Source: Paraglaciecola polaris LMG 21857
GTDB taxonomy: Bacteria > Pseudomonadota > Gammaproteobacteria > Enterobacterales > Alteromonadaceae
Length of the DNA: 61,489 nt
Reading direction: 5' to 3'
Assembly: GCF_000315055.1 (NCBI RefSeq)
Contig: NZ_BAER01000006.1
Coordinates: forward strand, 1-61,489
The notes below the pieces were generated by a model. The model saw only the letters and a program-made list of their open reading frames with translations, did no database searches and had not been told where the DNA came from. This document shows positions 38,225 to 47,576 of this stretch, piece after piece (the first letter of the stretch is position 1; every line of letters starts with the position of its first letter). The translations under genes were made by a program, and so were the position numbers.

Positions 38225-39256
38225 ATGAAAAAATCTATGCTCGCGTTAGCCATGCTATCTCCACTGGTTGCTAGCCAATCAGCTCAAGCTGAAGTCACCG
38301 CTTATGGCCGAGTGCTATATAACATTATTAAAGACGATACTTCTGATGACCTGTATTTTGGTCGCCATGAATTTGCCGAGTCGACTATTGGGGTAAAAGG
38401 GTCCGTTAAATACAAAGAACTGACTTTTGGTGCCCAAGTTGAAATCGGTTTAGATGAGGGGGTATCTAACATCCTACAAGACGGCACTAACTCACGTAAC
38501 CGTATTCAAGAGTTATGGGTTCAAGGAGCGTTCGGTAAAGTTAAACTGGGTACGGGCGCCAGTATCACATGGATCGTATCTGATGTTGACCAATCAGGCA
38601 CTTGGTGGTCTGACCCACTTGGTATGAGCCAACGTTTTGGTTCGACCCGCCGCGGTCCAGCTGGCGAAAGTCAAACACCATTTGTTCAGGCCCAGTCAAT
38701 CTTTAGTGAACGCATTGTCTATGAGTCACCGACTTTTCTTGAAGGCGCTAAGTTTTATGCCCAATATGGGGAAGACAGCAGTTATGAGTTAGCGGTGAAA
38801 TACTCAGCCAATGGTTGGCGCGTTAACGCATGGTCTGTGGATTATGGTGATGCAGACAACGACGAAGATCCACAAGCAGATATCGACGGAAATGGCACAG
38901 CAGGCTTCTTCGGTGCAGAAAGTGGCTACGGTATTTTAGCCGGTTATCTACATGACTCCGGTGTGAATTTCACTGCAACTTATGGCGTAGCAGATCAGTT
39001 AGACGGCAGTGACCGTGACTTTCTTAACTGGAAGCTAGGTTACACCCAAGGCAAACATGCCGTCAGCTATAGTATGGGTAATTACGGTTCTGAAGATGCG
39101 TCTGGCATATCAGGAGCAGATCATACCCGTAGTACTGTCGCTTATCACTTCACCCCCGTGGGCGGCGTAAGCTTGTGGGTGCAAGCAACCAAAGGCGACA
39201 CCGACGATCAAGAAAGTTTCAACGCGTTAGCGCTTGGTGGTATGGTTCGTTTTTAA
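38225..39256 (+). CDS. Gram-negative general porin-like outer-membrane protein
   Basis: This is a 343-residue porin with a signal peptide cleaved after SAQA (about residue 22). It then reads EVTAYGRVLYNIIKDD, alternating beta strands, the constriction-loop-like block around GMSQRFGSTRRGPAGE, and a C-terminal strand ending in Phe (GGMVRF), the BAM recognition signal. It lies 18 bp downstream of dctM, so it probably supplied outer-membrane passage for the TRAP substrate. The open frame suggests that it is under selection or that decay is recent. Confidence 0.9.
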   Translation: MKKSMLALAMLSPLVASQSAQAEVTAYGRVLYNIIKDDTSDDLYFGRHEFAESTIGVKGSVKYKELTFGAQVEIGLDEGVSNILQDGTNSRNRIQELWVQGAFGKVKLGTGASITWIVSDVDQSGTWWSDPLGMSQRFGSTRRGPAGESQTPFVQAQSIFSERIVYESPTFLEGAKFYAQYGEDSSYELAVKYSANGWRVNAWSVDYGDADNDEDPQADIDGNGTAGFFGAESGYGILAGYLHDSGVNFTATYGVADQLDGSDRDFLNWKLGYTQGKHAVSYSMGNYGSEDASGISGADHTRSTVAYHFTPVGGVSLWVQATKGDTDDQESFNALALGGMVRF

Positions 39257-39367
39257 CCACACGCTAGGTTAGCGTAAATACTCATCTAAAATGCCTGATG
39301 CCATAAATATATCCGTTCTTGGCATCTAACTTTTTCATTCTGCCTACAACCGAGATAAAGGTTTATT

Positions 39368-39775
39368 ATGTTTTTATTTAACGCCACAACTCGTATCGTT
39401 GTCCTAGCTGGTTTGGTTAGCCTCAGTATAACAAGCCATGTAATCGCCCAAGAAGAACTCGATGGTCCAGGGGTCTTTTCTGGTGAGAAAGGCGAGTTTT
39501 CATTGAGTAAAATTTTTGCAGAAAAAACCACTGACGATGTGAAACCTGCAGCTAAAAATTATCAGGCCATTGGCGCGACGGTCCAAAATAACCATTCGGA
39601 AACATACAAAACCGTATCAAGTTTGAGCAATAGCCAAGCAGTTTTACCAAAAAGTGATGAATTTGAAATGTTCAAGTCATGGAGAGCGGCTAAAGAGCAA
39701 AACACTGACGACTATCAAGAATTCAAGTTATGGCTTGAATATCAAGATTATAAGCATAAAAAAGCGACTCATTAG
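39368..39775 (+). CDS. hypothetical secreted protein
   Basis: This is a 135-residue protein with a clear signal peptide (RIVVLAGLVSLSITSHVIA before QEELDG) and no other membrane segment. The mature part is acidic and hydrophilic; a C-terminal block (FKSWRAAKEQNTDDYQEFKL) looks helical. I recognise no named family. It follows the porin by 111 bp and ends inside the stem of a terminator, so it is probably the last gene of the transporter transcript or a single gene. Confidence 0.7.
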   Translation: MFLFNATTRIVVLAGLVSLSITSHVIAQEELDGPGVFSGEKGEFSLSKIFAEKTTDDVKPAAKNYQAIGATVQNNHSETYKTVSSLSNSQAVLPKSDEFEMFKSWRAAKEQNTDDYQEFKLWLEYQDYKHKKATH

Positions 39776-39785
39776 TCGCTTTAAT
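39759..39785 (+). terminator. terminator overlapping the end of the secreted-protein gene
   Basis: AAAGCGACT (39761-39769) pairs with AGTCGCTTT (39774-39782) with a 4-base loop. The stop codon is in the stem-loop. A-rich and T-rich flanks make it usable from both sides, for the rightward gene and the convergent sodC. Confidence 0.75.
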
Positions 39786-39830
39786 ATATTAGGATGACGG
39801 TAAACCACAGCCATTAAATAACTTACTTAA

Positions 39831-40376
39831 TCATTTTGAAATAACGCCGCATGCGATCCGTTCGCCGCCACCACCTAAAGGTTTAGGTGAATCTGAATAG
39901 TTGTCACCATTGGCGTGGATCATGATTGCGCGCCCTTCAATGTCATCAAGTTCAAGTTCAGGGGCAAAAACCGCCTGCTTCGCTTTACCGTTCTCATCGA
40001 CAAACAAGGTGGGTAAATCCCCTTCGTGACCTTTTTCTGACCATGGAACAGAGTGTTTACCGGTATTCTCGGGATTAAAATGCCCTCCTGCAGCTGCGCC
40101 TAACACATTCTTACCGTCTTTCATGGCGGGCGAACAATCGCCATTTTGATGAATATGAAAGCCGTGAATGCCCGGTGTTAACCCGCTTAGGTTTGGTGTG
40201 AACACTACACCATCATCATCGTAATCACTGACAATAATACTGCCAATACTTTCGCCACTTTGCAGGTCGTTCATAATGACAGTTTTGCCGCTGTCACTCA
40301 TATCGCTAGCGAAACTTGCCGTGCTTAATGCCAACGTCATAGAACCGATTAATGCTGATAGTAACTGTTTATTCAT
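39831..40376 (-). CDS. sodC: periplasmic Cu/Zn superoxide dismutase
   Basis: This enzyme removes superoxide in the periplasm. It is 181 residues with a signal peptide ending in STASFA before SDMSDSG. Metal ligands are visible in HGFHIHQNGDCSP, GGHFNPENTGKHS, HEGDLPTLFVDENG and IMIHANGDNYSD. The disulfide Cys lie in GDCSP and ERIACGVI, and the electrostatic loop Arg is in GGGGERIAC. I chose the ATG giving MNKQLLSAL, preceded by GGAGG at ideal spacing; the longer frame adds 31 residues without support. It is monocistronic. Confidence 0.96.
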   Translation of the reverse strand: MNKQLLSALIGSMTLALSTASFASDMSDSGKTVIMNDLQSGESIGSIIVSDYDDDGVVFTPNLSGLTPGIHGFHIHQNGDCSPAMKDGKNVLGAAAGGHFNPENTGKHSVPWSEKGHEGDLPTLFVDENGKAKQAVFAPELELDDIEGRAIMIHANGDNYSDSPKPLGGGGERIACGVISK

Positions 40377-40693
40377 AATATCCTCCGCGTCGAAATAATG
40401 TTTGTATCCTGAACTCAGGCTCATCGAAAGTATTCGGTTAACCTGACAAAGCATAAAACACACCAGCATGAAATATGTAACCGCCCTCCCCTTCAGGCCT
40501 TATGAATCCTGTCATCTTCGTCACTAATCAAAATAATACCAAGTGTCTATTGTTTTTAACCTGCAGTGCTTTCATACCCTACTGTGAATATTTTACCGAT
40601 AACGAACAGACGGTTAACTCATCAAACGGCTGGCAATGTGAATCTCAATTTTTGCTGCGCCCTGTACTCGTTAAATTCGCTTGATTGGTTGGC

Positions 40694-41770
40694 TCATTGC
40701 TCGAGTGGCATGTTATTTTTTGCACGCAACTTATGCATAAAATTAGTAATGTGCTTCGCTATTTCAACGGGTTTTTCTTCTACCGCAAAATGACCAGCAT
40801 CTAATAAATGCAATTCTGCATTAGGCACATCTCTCAGATAGGCTTTTGCGCCATCCGCGATAAAAGCCGGATCGTTTTGACCCCACACAATTAATGTCGG
40901 TGGTTGGTAACGACGTAGGTATGCTTGCCACAACGGATAATCTAGCAAGTTGTTATAATAATCTTGCAATAACTGAACCTGAATCAATCTATCTTTATCG
41001 CTGTGTAAAAAGTGTAGATCGTGGCTCCTGCTATCCGGATTCATCGTTTCTGGCGCGCTTTGCACGTCGCGTAAATACTGTTTATTGACGATGGCTTGTT
41101 GCCCAGTAAACCCATAAAGCTTATCTAATTGCAGCGTAGAGTTGTCTTCCTTGGCCGTTTTAAAAAAGGCTTGTCTAGATGGCGTTAACCCATCTAAATA
41201 AGCATTTCCATTTTGAATTATTAAGGCCTCGAGTTCCTGTGAGTTGTTCAGAAGCATTCTAAATCCTACCGGGGCGCCAAAGTCCTGCATATAAAGAGTG
41301 TAACGCTGCACATTAAGTGTCTCTAATAACCCAGCAACATAGGTTGCTAACAGGTTGAAGCTGTATTTTTGGGTGCTTGGATCTGGGCGGTCGCTATAAC
41401 CAGAACCGAGGTAATCAGGGGCTATGATGTGGTAACGACCCGATAATAAGGGGATCAATTCTCTGTAAGAATGCGATGATGAAGGATAACCATGAAGTAA
41501 AACTATGGTTTGTTTGGGATGCTGCCCTGCTTCTCGATAAAAAATACGTTTGCCCTCGACTGTGGCAAATTTATAATATGTTTTCGATGGCAAAACGGCT
41601 TCCGGTGCGGTGGCGTTAGCGGTAAACGACAATAAAGTCATGAATAGCAACACCATTGAAAACATCCCCAAATTCAAATAGCCCTTTAATGGATGGAATA
41701 CCCAGTTAGGTTTTGATACCGATCGGTTATTTGTAAAGTTGTGCACGGGTAACATCATTAGTACCGCCAT
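40694..41770 (-). CDS. alpha/beta hydrolase, haloalkane dehalogenase/epoxide hydrolase-like
   Basis: This is a 358-residue alpha/beta hydrolase with an N-terminal membrane span near residues 36-53 (MFSMVLLFMTLLSFTANATA), probably a signal peptide or anchor. The oxyanion motif is LLHGYPSSSHS near 90 and the nucleophile elbow is YMQDFGAPVG near 160, with Asp rather than Ser. An acid occurs in GQNDPAFIADG and the catalytic His in LDAGHFAVEE near 331. An Asp nucleophile points to dehalogenase or epoxide-hydrolase chemistry. The substrate is unknown. The true start is uncertain because several in-frame Met codons precede the span. Confidence 0.85.
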   Translation of the reverse strand: MAVLMMLPVHNFTNNRSVSKPNWVFHPLKGYLNLGMFSMVLLFMTLLSFTANATAPEAVLPSKTYYKFATVEGKRIFYREAGQHPKQTIVLLHGYPSSSHSYRELIPLLSGRYHIIAPDYLGSGYSDRPDPSTQKYSFNLLATYVAGLLETLNVQRYTLYMQDFGAPVGFRMLLNNSQELEALIIQNGNAYLDGLTPSRQAFFKTAKEDNSTLQLDKLYGFTGQQAIVNKQYLRDVQSAPETMNPDSRSHDLHFLHSDKDRLIQVQLLQDYYNNLLDYPLWQAYLRRYQPPTLIVWGQNDPAFIADGAKAYLRDVPNAELHLLDAGHFAVEEKPVEIAKHITNFMHKLRAKNNMPLEQ

Positions 41771-41846
41771 TTCATTTTTATGACCTGATTGAGATCTTGT
41801 CTGTCATATTGACACATTACCAGACCCCTAATTTAGCGATTAACGT

Positions 41847-42143
41847 TCACAGAAAATCGCTAGGACAGTTATAAATTAAAGATGACGAGGCAGCCTCAAA
41901 TGCCAATGCTCGACATGACAGGCCCAACATTTGGCCGCAAACCTGATGTCGATCAATATTGTGTGCGTTAGTAGTTCTTAAAGCTGAGTTTTCAAGGTTA
42001 CCTACTCGACCTCCATTGATAAATCCATCACTGTACAGAGGTGGCGTATGAGAGAGTTTTAGTGCTGTAGATGGCTGAACTGTATTTATCTCTGAGTTAG
42101 CTAGAAAGCGTGTGCATGAGGCAAGTAGCGTAAACCTGAGCAT
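41847..42143 (-). CDS. doubtful 98-residue open frame
   Basis: This frame is preceded by AAAGGGG almost touching its ATG, and its N-terminus (MLRFTLLASCTRFL) contains a lipobox-like LASC. The remainder shows no recognisable fold and is rich in Ser, Asn and Thr. I give it a low score; it may be chance coding in a 517-bp gap that also holds regulator sites for norB. No relative is known to me. Confidence 0.2.
   Translation of the reverse strand: MLRFTLLASCTRFLANSEINTVQPSTALKLSHTPPLYSDGFINGGRVGNLENSALRTTNAHNIDRHQVCGQMLGLSCRALAFEAASSSLIYNCPSDFL
41943..41956. promoter_or_regulatory. FNR/DNR-like palindrome upstream of the NO reductase gene
   Basis: CTGATGTCGATCAA differs from TTGAT-N4-ATCAA by one base. 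It is some 360 bp upstream of norB, far for a direct activator. A closer A+T-rich stretch with TGCATTTAAATATC near 42187 resembles half of an NsrR site only loosely. Either could give oxygen or NO control. Confidence 0.25.
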
Positions 42144-42317
42144 CCCCTTTAAAATTCACTCAAAGAAATACAAAAAACTATTTCCGTGCATTTAAATATC
42201 GATAAATATTTATTACGGCAAGCAGCTTTACGCTGTTGTTACTTTATTATATTTCGGTGATCCGCCTATGGATCTGGTTCGCCAGCGGTGAATTTCAACA
42301 TAGACAGTGGGTGTAAA

Positions 42318-44615
42318 ATGAGTACCTATCAAAAAACGTTCAGTATTAAAAAGCTTTGGATCATTCTTGCGGTAGGAATGATGGTGATGTTCGGTATTTT
42401 ACTCTTGCTTGGCCAACAAATATATCAACAGGCACCGCCTATTCCTGCGCTGGTCAAATCTACCGCTGGCGAAACGCTATATACCCGAAATGATATTGAA
42501 ACAGGGCAAAACGTTTGGCAGTCCATTGGTGGTATGGAACAGGGTTCCATATGGGGGCATGGCAGTTATCTCGCCCCAGATTGGAGCGCTGACTGGTTAC
42601 ACCGGGAAGCATTAACATTACTTGAAATCAATACACAGCGGTCTCGTTCAGGCCTTTCCCTTGAGCAAGAAACGGCAATGCAAAAAGCCATGTTACCCGC
42701 ACTGATGCGAAAAAACACTTACGATCCTGCAACTGAGACCATAACGGTCAGTAACAATCGTGCAGCCGCCATCAAACAAGTTGAAGGGCACTATTTAAGG
42801 CTTTATCAAGGTAGTGATGAAGCGTCATTGGCGTTAAGACGGGATTACGCGTTTTCAGTTCATGGTCTGCTAAACGCCCAAGAGGCCAAACAACTTGCGG
42901 CCTTTTATTTTTGGACGGCTTGGGGAGCAACCACCAACCGACCCAACGATAACATAACGTATACGAGCAACTGGCCCCATGAACCTCTAGTAAATAATAA
43001 ACCAACGACTAGCACGTTGATGTGGAGTATCGCGTCCATTATCTTGTTGCTCGGTGCTGCAGGAGCACTCGTAACCTATTATGTGAAACAATTTGACGAC
43101 TGGCGTGACGATATTTTACCTGAGCAAGGTATGGCCACTAGCGATCTATTGGCCAATGCCACTGTTACTCCCTCCATGCGCGCCACGGCTAAATATTTCT
43201 GGGTAGTATGCGGGATGTTTGTCAGTCAAGTGCTACTGGGTATAGTCACTGCCCACTATGCAGTGGAAGGACAAGGATTGTACGGGTTGCCGTTCGCTGA
43301 ATATTTACCTTATACCGTCACCCGCACTTGGCATACCCAGCTCGCCGTACTATGGATTGCCACGGCGTGGCTCGCTGCCGGGCTTTATGTGGCTCCTATG
43401 CTTGCGGGACGCGACCCAAAATTTCAGCGTTTTGGGGTTAACTTTTTGTTCATTAGTCTGGTGATTATCGTTATTGGTTCTTTTGTCGGACAGTGGGCCG
43501 CAGTACATCGTTTCTTCACTAGTTTGACCGCCAACTTCTGGTTCGGCCACCAAGGTTATGAATATGTTGATCTGGGTCGTTTTTGGCAAATATACCTGAC
43601 AATTGGCTTACTGCTGTGGGTCGTACTAGTGGTGCGTGCACTGTGGCCGGTGCTGCAGCAAAAAGGCGATAAATCACTTATTTATCTTGTGTTAATTTCC
43701 GCACTTGCGATTGGCTTACTCTATGGTGCTGGCCTAATGTGGGGTCAACACACCCATATTTCGGTAATGGAATATTGGCGTTGGTGGGTGGTTCATCTGT
43801 GGGTGGAAGGTATTTTTGAAGTCTTTGCCACGGCCATCATATCTTTATTGTTTGTACGCATGGGCATATTGCGCACGTCAACGGCAACAGTAATGGTGCT
43901 GTTTGCCACTATTATTTTCTTGTTTGGCGGCGTATTGGGCACCTTTCATCATCTCTATTTTAGCGGCACACCAACGTCTGTTATCGCAGTGGGTGCGATG
44001 ATTTCAGCCCTTGAGGTGGTGCCGTTATTAGTGGTGGGATTTGAAGCGTATAATCGTTATAAAGTTGAACGAGTAGAAAAATGGCAGTTAGCTTATCACT
44101 GGCCATTTATGTTTTTCAGCGCTGTGCTGTTGTGGAATTTTGTCGGAGCGGGTCTGTTTGGGTTCATGATTAACCCACCGATAGCCTTGTATTATATGCA
44201 AGGGCTCAATACCACCGCAAACCACGGCCACGCAGCCTTGTTTGGTGTATATGGCATGCTCGGCCTAGGATTAACCCTATACTGCATGCGCGGCTTAACC
44301 GACATAACGCGCTGGGATCAGAAAATGCTTAAGCGCGCATTTTGGGCGCTTAATATCGGATTGGGCATGATGACGTTTTTATCCTTGTTGCCCCAAGGTG
44401 TAATTCAAACTTATACCAGTATTGAACTAGGCTACTCTTTTGCACGCTCTGCTGAGTTCATGCACAGCCCGATAATGGAAGCCTTAGTATGGGCAAGAGT
44501 ACCCGGTGATATAGTATTCAGCATCGGAGTGTTTTATTTTGCCTGCTTTATGGTAAAGGCCTTCGCTGGAAACACGAAGGAAAAACAGAGTAATTATATT
44601 CATGTTAATAAATAA
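42318..44615 (+). CDS. norB: quinol-dependent nitric oxide reductase (qNor)
   Basis: This is a 765-residue heme-copper-family enzyme reducing NO to N2O with electrons from quinol. The N-terminal extension (residues about 35-230, between spans 1 and 2, with QNVWQSIGGMEQGSIWGHG) replaces the NorC cytochrome and marks the quinol type. The catalytic core has about 13 more spans with heme and FeB ligand blocks TRTWHTQLAVLW, WVVHLWVEGIFEVF, GTFHHLYFSGTP and TANHGHAALFGVYG. I chose ATG (MSTYQKTF) over a GTG ten codons upstream. No other nitrogen-oxide gene is adjacent, so detoxification rather than full denitrification is likely. Confidence 0.95.
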   Translation: MSTYQKTFSIKKLWIILAVGMMVMFGILLLLGQQIYQQAPPIPALVKSTAGETLYTRNDIETGQNVWQSIGGMEQGSIWGHGSYLAPDWSADWLHREALTLLEINTQRSRSGLSLEQETAMQKAMLPALMRKNTYDPATETITVSNNRAAAIKQVEGHYLRLYQGSDEASLALRRDYAFSVHGLLNAQEAKQLAAFYFWTAWGATTNRPNDNITYTSNWPHEPLVNNKPTTSTLMWSIASIILLLGAAGALVTYYVKQFDDWRDDILPEQGMATSDLLANATVTPSMRATAKYFWVVCGMFVSQVLLGIVTAHYAVEGQGLYGLPFAEYLPYTVTRTWHTQLAVLWIATAWLAAGLYVAPMLAGRDPKFQRFGVNFLFISLVIIVIGSFVGQWAAVHRFFTSLTANFWFGHQGYEYVDLGRFWQIYLTIGLLLWVVLVVRALWPVLQQKGDKSLIYLVLISALAIGLLYGAGLMWGQHTHISVMEYWRWWVVHLWVEGIFEVFATAIISLLFVRMGILRTSTATVMVLFATIIFLFGGVLGTFHHLYFSGTPTSVIAVGAMISALEVVPLLVVGFEAYNRYKVERVEKWQLAYHWPFMFFSAVLLWNFVGAGLFGFMINPPIALYYMQGLNTTANHGHAALFGVYGMLGLGLTLYCMRGLTDITRWDQKMLKRAFWALNIGLGMMTFLSLLPQGVIQTYTSIELGYSFARSAEFMHSPIMEALVWARVPGDIVFSIGVFYFACFMVKAFAGNTKEKQSNYIHVNK

Positions 44616-44677
44616 TAAAACCCCGGCACAGGGTCATCAACATAGGGAATGCATCCCTAGTGCCCCGTAAACGCATA

Positions 44678-44714
44678 TAAAAAAGCCACACGTCATTAAA
44701 TTGATGTGTGGCTT
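44678..44714 (-). terminator. terminator of the Spy/CpxP-like gene
   Basis: On the minus strand AAGCCACACATCAA pairs with TGACGTGTGGCTT with one mismatch, followed by a run of six T. It lies between the norB stop and the convergent Spy-like gene and should end the latter. Confidence 0.85.
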
Positions 44715-44766
44715 GCTAAATTGACTTCCACTGGTTTGCAGTGTCTCTGTTTACGCCATAAGGCAA

Positions 44767-45195
44767 CTAAGCTTTATTGTGACGTTTAGCACGTTTTTCG
44801 GCCATGGCATTAAACTTTTCAAGTTGTTCAGGCGTCAAAATTTGACTGATCTTTAATCGCATATCCGCAGCATTTAAAAACTGCTCTTTAGCACGCTGAG
44901 CACGTAAGTCAGCCAGTTCATTAAGCGCTTGCTCGTAGTTTGCATCGCTTGAGTCAAGCTGAGCAAGTTGAGCCCTTATTGAGGTAGCGTTATCTTTTTC
45001 AGGTCGATTGGCTTTCATTTCGGCTTTTAACGCTTTAATTTGCGCTGCTTGCTCATCACTAAGATCAAGTACCTTAACCATCTTATGTACAGGGAAGAAG
45101 CTTTGGCCTTTGTGGCCGCCTGAATGTTGGCCGCCAGCAAATGCGCTACCCGCAATACATGCACTTAATAAAACACCGGTAATTAATTTTCTCAT
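44767..45195 (-). CDS. Spy/CpxP-family periplasmic protein
   Basis: This 142-residue protein has a signal peptide ending in GSAFA before GGQHSGG. The mature part is helical with two LTxxQ-type motifs, LSDEQAAQIKALK and LTPEQLEKFNAMA, the Spy/CpxP signature. The C-terminus is basic (KRAKRHNKA). Family members act as periplasmic chaperones or damp CpxA. The gene is divergent from cpxRA, and the shared 169-bp region holds a perfect CpxR box, so induction by envelope stress is expected. Confidence 0.92.
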   Translation of the reverse strand: MRKLITGVLLSACIAGSAFAGGQHSGGHKGQSFFPVHKMVKVLDLSDEQAAQIKALKAEMKANRPEKDNATSIRAQLAQLDSSDANYEQALNELADLRAQRAKEQFLNAADMRLKISQILTPEQLEKFNAMAEKRAKRHNKA

Positions 45196-45309
45196 CGTAA
45201 TATTCCTGCTTGGTTTGTGTCATTAATACCAATGACGTGAATAATTTGGTTCGTGTAATCAACGCAGCTAAGTATGCACAAAGGGTTCGATAAGTAGGGT
45301 TAAGCTAGT

Positions 45310-45324
45310 GTAAAGTTCAGTAAA
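45310..45324. promoter_or_regulatory. CpxR box between the Spy-like gene and cpxRA
   Basis: GTAAAGTTCAGTAAA is an exact match to the CpxR consensus GTAAA-N5-GTAAA. It lies 41 bp upstream of the cpxR start and 115 bp upstream of the divergent Spy-like start. It should give autoregulation of cpxRA and may drive the chaperone. Confidence 0.85.
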
Positions 45325-45364
45325 GTTAATCTATCCCAAAATCAAAGCGGTTAAGCTGTGTCAC

Positions 45365-46084
45365 ATGGAAAATGATAAATACAAAGTATTGCTCGTAGAC
45401 GACGACATAACACTGTGCGATCTACTGAGCGAATTTTTACAAGAAGACGGGTTCGCAGTGGAAACACTCAATAGCGGCGATGCTGCTATCTTACGCCTGA
45501 TGGAAACCGATGAATTTGATACCGTTGTGCTGGATATCATGATGCCAGGTATGTCAGGACTGGACGTCTTGCGCACGGTACGGGCTAAACGACACGTTCC
45601 AATTTTAATGCTGACCGGCCGCGGAGACGACATCGACCGTATAGTGGGCCTAGAAATGGGCGCTGACGACTATCTAGCTAAACCCTGTAATCCTCGAGAG
45701 TTAGGCGCACGTATTCGCGCGATTATTCGCCGAACACAACAAGGTAACAGTTCCAATATAGTCCATGCGCAATTACACGGTATCGTGCTCGACAGCGGAA
45801 CGCGCACGGCGTTGGTGAATAATATTGCACTTCCCTTAACAGGAGCCGAATTTAACGCATTGAGCTTATTGATGGAGCGTGCTGGGCAAACTATTAGTAA
45901 ACAAGATATGACTCAAGAAGTATTGAATCGCCCACTCGAAGCCTATGACAGAGCGATGGATGTGCATGTGAGCCGTATTCGGCAAAAACTGGCTGCTGTC
46001 AGTATACAAGATGTCATTAAGTCGGTGCGTGGCGTTGGCTACCAGATGCTCACCGAGCCACAATTACAGCAAGAAAAAGGTTAG
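45365..46084 (+). CDS. cpxR: response regulator CpxR
   Basis: This is a 239-residue OmpR-family regulator of the envelope stress response. The receiver has the acidic triad VDDD at 11-14, phosphoacceptor Asp57 in TVVLDIMMPGMSG and Lys in YLAKPCNPREL near 106. The C-terminal winged helix (about 140-235) contains LPLTGAEFNALSLLMERAG, VLNRPLEAYDRAMDVHVSR and VRGVGYQML. The gene heads an operon with cpxA, 5 bp between them. No strong ribosome site is visible at the ATG. Confidence 0.95.
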   Translation: MENDKYKVLLVDDDITLCDLLSEFLQEDGFAVETLNSGDAAILRLMETDEFDTVVLDIMMPGMSGLDVLRTVRAKRHVPILMLTGRGDDIDRIVGLEMGADDYLAKPCNPRELGARIRAIIRRTQQGNSSNIVHAQLHGIVLDSGTRTALVNNIALPLTGAEFNALSLLMERAGQTISKQDMTQEVLNRPLEAYDRAMDVHVSRIRQKLAAVSIQDVIKSVRGVGYQMLTEPQLQQEKG

Positions 46085-46089
46085 CTGCA

Positions 46090-47436
46090 GTGGCAATATC
46101 AGAGTTTTGTAGAATGCTAAAACACACCTTTGGTGTTAAACGTTTATTTTGGCGTATCTTCATCGCTTTCTGGTTGGCAAGCTTACTGGTGATGATTGCT
46201 ACTGGCTTTGTATTGGTGAATAAATTCTCGTCCGATGAATATAACAAACGCTTCTTCAATGACGTAGTTAGCCAAGCAGAACGAATTGTTTGGCGTTATG
46301 AACAAGATTTAGCCACTTCGGGTGGGGCAAAAGTAAAATTAAAAGACTGGGTCAACAATAAGCATAATCGAGATGGGCACCTCATCCCCATGTTGATTAA
46401 AAATGACAACGGCAAGACCGTTTATCATTACCGATTAAACAAGATTAAGCTTAAAGATCGTACCGAACAACATGTTACGGGTCCATCGAATCGCGAATAC
46501 CAAGTACATATCCGCAAGCCCAAAGCGCCGCGGATTTACAAACAGGTTTTATATCGCTTTCAGTCGTTGCAATTTGGTTTTATTTTTATCGCATCAGCAC
46601 TGGTCAGTGCCCTATTAAGCTGGAGCATAATTTTACCTCTTAATTATTTAGGGGCCTTTAGTCGACGCTATGCCAATCAACAAGAGGTTGCTATCTTACC
46701 CAGAAAATTAATTGCGCGAGGCGATGAGCTCGGAGATTTGGCCCTAGATATCGATTTTATGATCAACAAGACCCATGCAGCCGCGAGTGCTCAGCAACAG
46801 CTATTGCATGACGTATCTCACGAACTGCGGGCGCCTTTAGCGCGATTGCAAGCATCCGCCGCATTGATTGAACAAAAAAGCCCAGACAGTCGTCACGTCA
46901 AGCAAATTCACAACGACTGCCTGCGTATCGATCAACTCATACAGCAAATTCTCGATTATTCAAAACTCGAACAGGGAAGCCCAACCGTAGAAAACTGCGA
47001 TCTGAATGCGTTATGTCAACACGTCGTCGATAACATGGCGGTCAACTACCCGGGTATTCCGGTTCATTTTACCGCTCGCGGTAAAATCGAACTTGCAGGT
47101 TATCCAGAGGCCTTATTACAGGCGTTAGACAACATAATAGGAAACGCTTGTAAGTATTCTGCGAATGGCGAATTAGTCGAAGTCAGTACCTTAGCTCGAG
47201 AGCTGAGCGTGGTTGTTACTGTGCGTGATCACGGTCCGGGCGTGGATGACGAAGAAATGTCAAAACTGTCACAACCATTCTACCGAGCAGGAAATCAAAT
47301 GCACACCAACGGTTTTGGACTCGGTTTGAGCATAGCAGTGAAGGCGATTAATAAACACAATGGCGAGCTTCGTATGAGTAGCCCAGACGACGGTGGCCTA
47401 TGTGTTGAAATCATCTTACCTCGCACACTGCCATAA
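46090..47436 (+). CDS. cpxA: sensor histidine kinase CpxA
   Basis: This is a 448-residue inner-membrane kinase. Span 1 is near residues 20-42 and span 2 near 162-184, flanking a periplasmic sensor of about 120 residues that is rich in Lys and Arg. A HAMP-like linker follows, then the HisKA block LLHDVSHELRAPLARLQ with phosphoacceptor His near 243. The HATPase domain shows ALDNIIGNACKYS, VRDHGPGVDDEEM and GFGLGLSIAVKAIN. The GTG start has AAAGG at good spacing; an ATG eight codons later is the alternative. It phosphorylates CpxR under envelope stress. Confidence 0.94.
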   Translation: MAISEFCRMLKHTFGVKRLFWRIFIAFWLASLLVMIATGFVLVNKFSSDEYNKRFFNDVVSQAERIVWRYEQDLATSGGAKVKLKDWVNNKHNRDGHLIPMLIKNDNGKTVYHYRLNKIKLKDRTEQHVTGPSNREYQVHIRKPKAPRIYKQVLYRFQSLQFGFIFIASALVSALLSWSIILPLNYLGAFSRRYANQQEVAILPRKLIARGDELGDLALDIDFMINKTHAAASAQQQLLHDVSHELRAPLARLQASAALIEQKSPDSRHVKQIHNDCLRIDQLIQQILDYSKLEQGSPTVENCDLNALCQHVVDNMAVNYPGIPVHFTARGKIELAGYPEALLQALDNIIGNACKYSANGELVEVSTLARELSVVVTVRDHGPGVDDEEMSKLSQPFYRAGNQMHTNGFGLGLSIAVKAINKHNGELRMSSPDDGGLCVEIILPRTLP

Positions 47437-47576
47437 TCCGTATTACCCAGGTAAAGACAATTAAGGTGCGGTTAGTTTTAGCATATAACGCAATGACGAT
47501 GCCGCACCCTACAGATGGTTTAGTTCTAGATACAACTAACTAAAACAAAGCATGTATCACCTTTTAAACCCAATAT

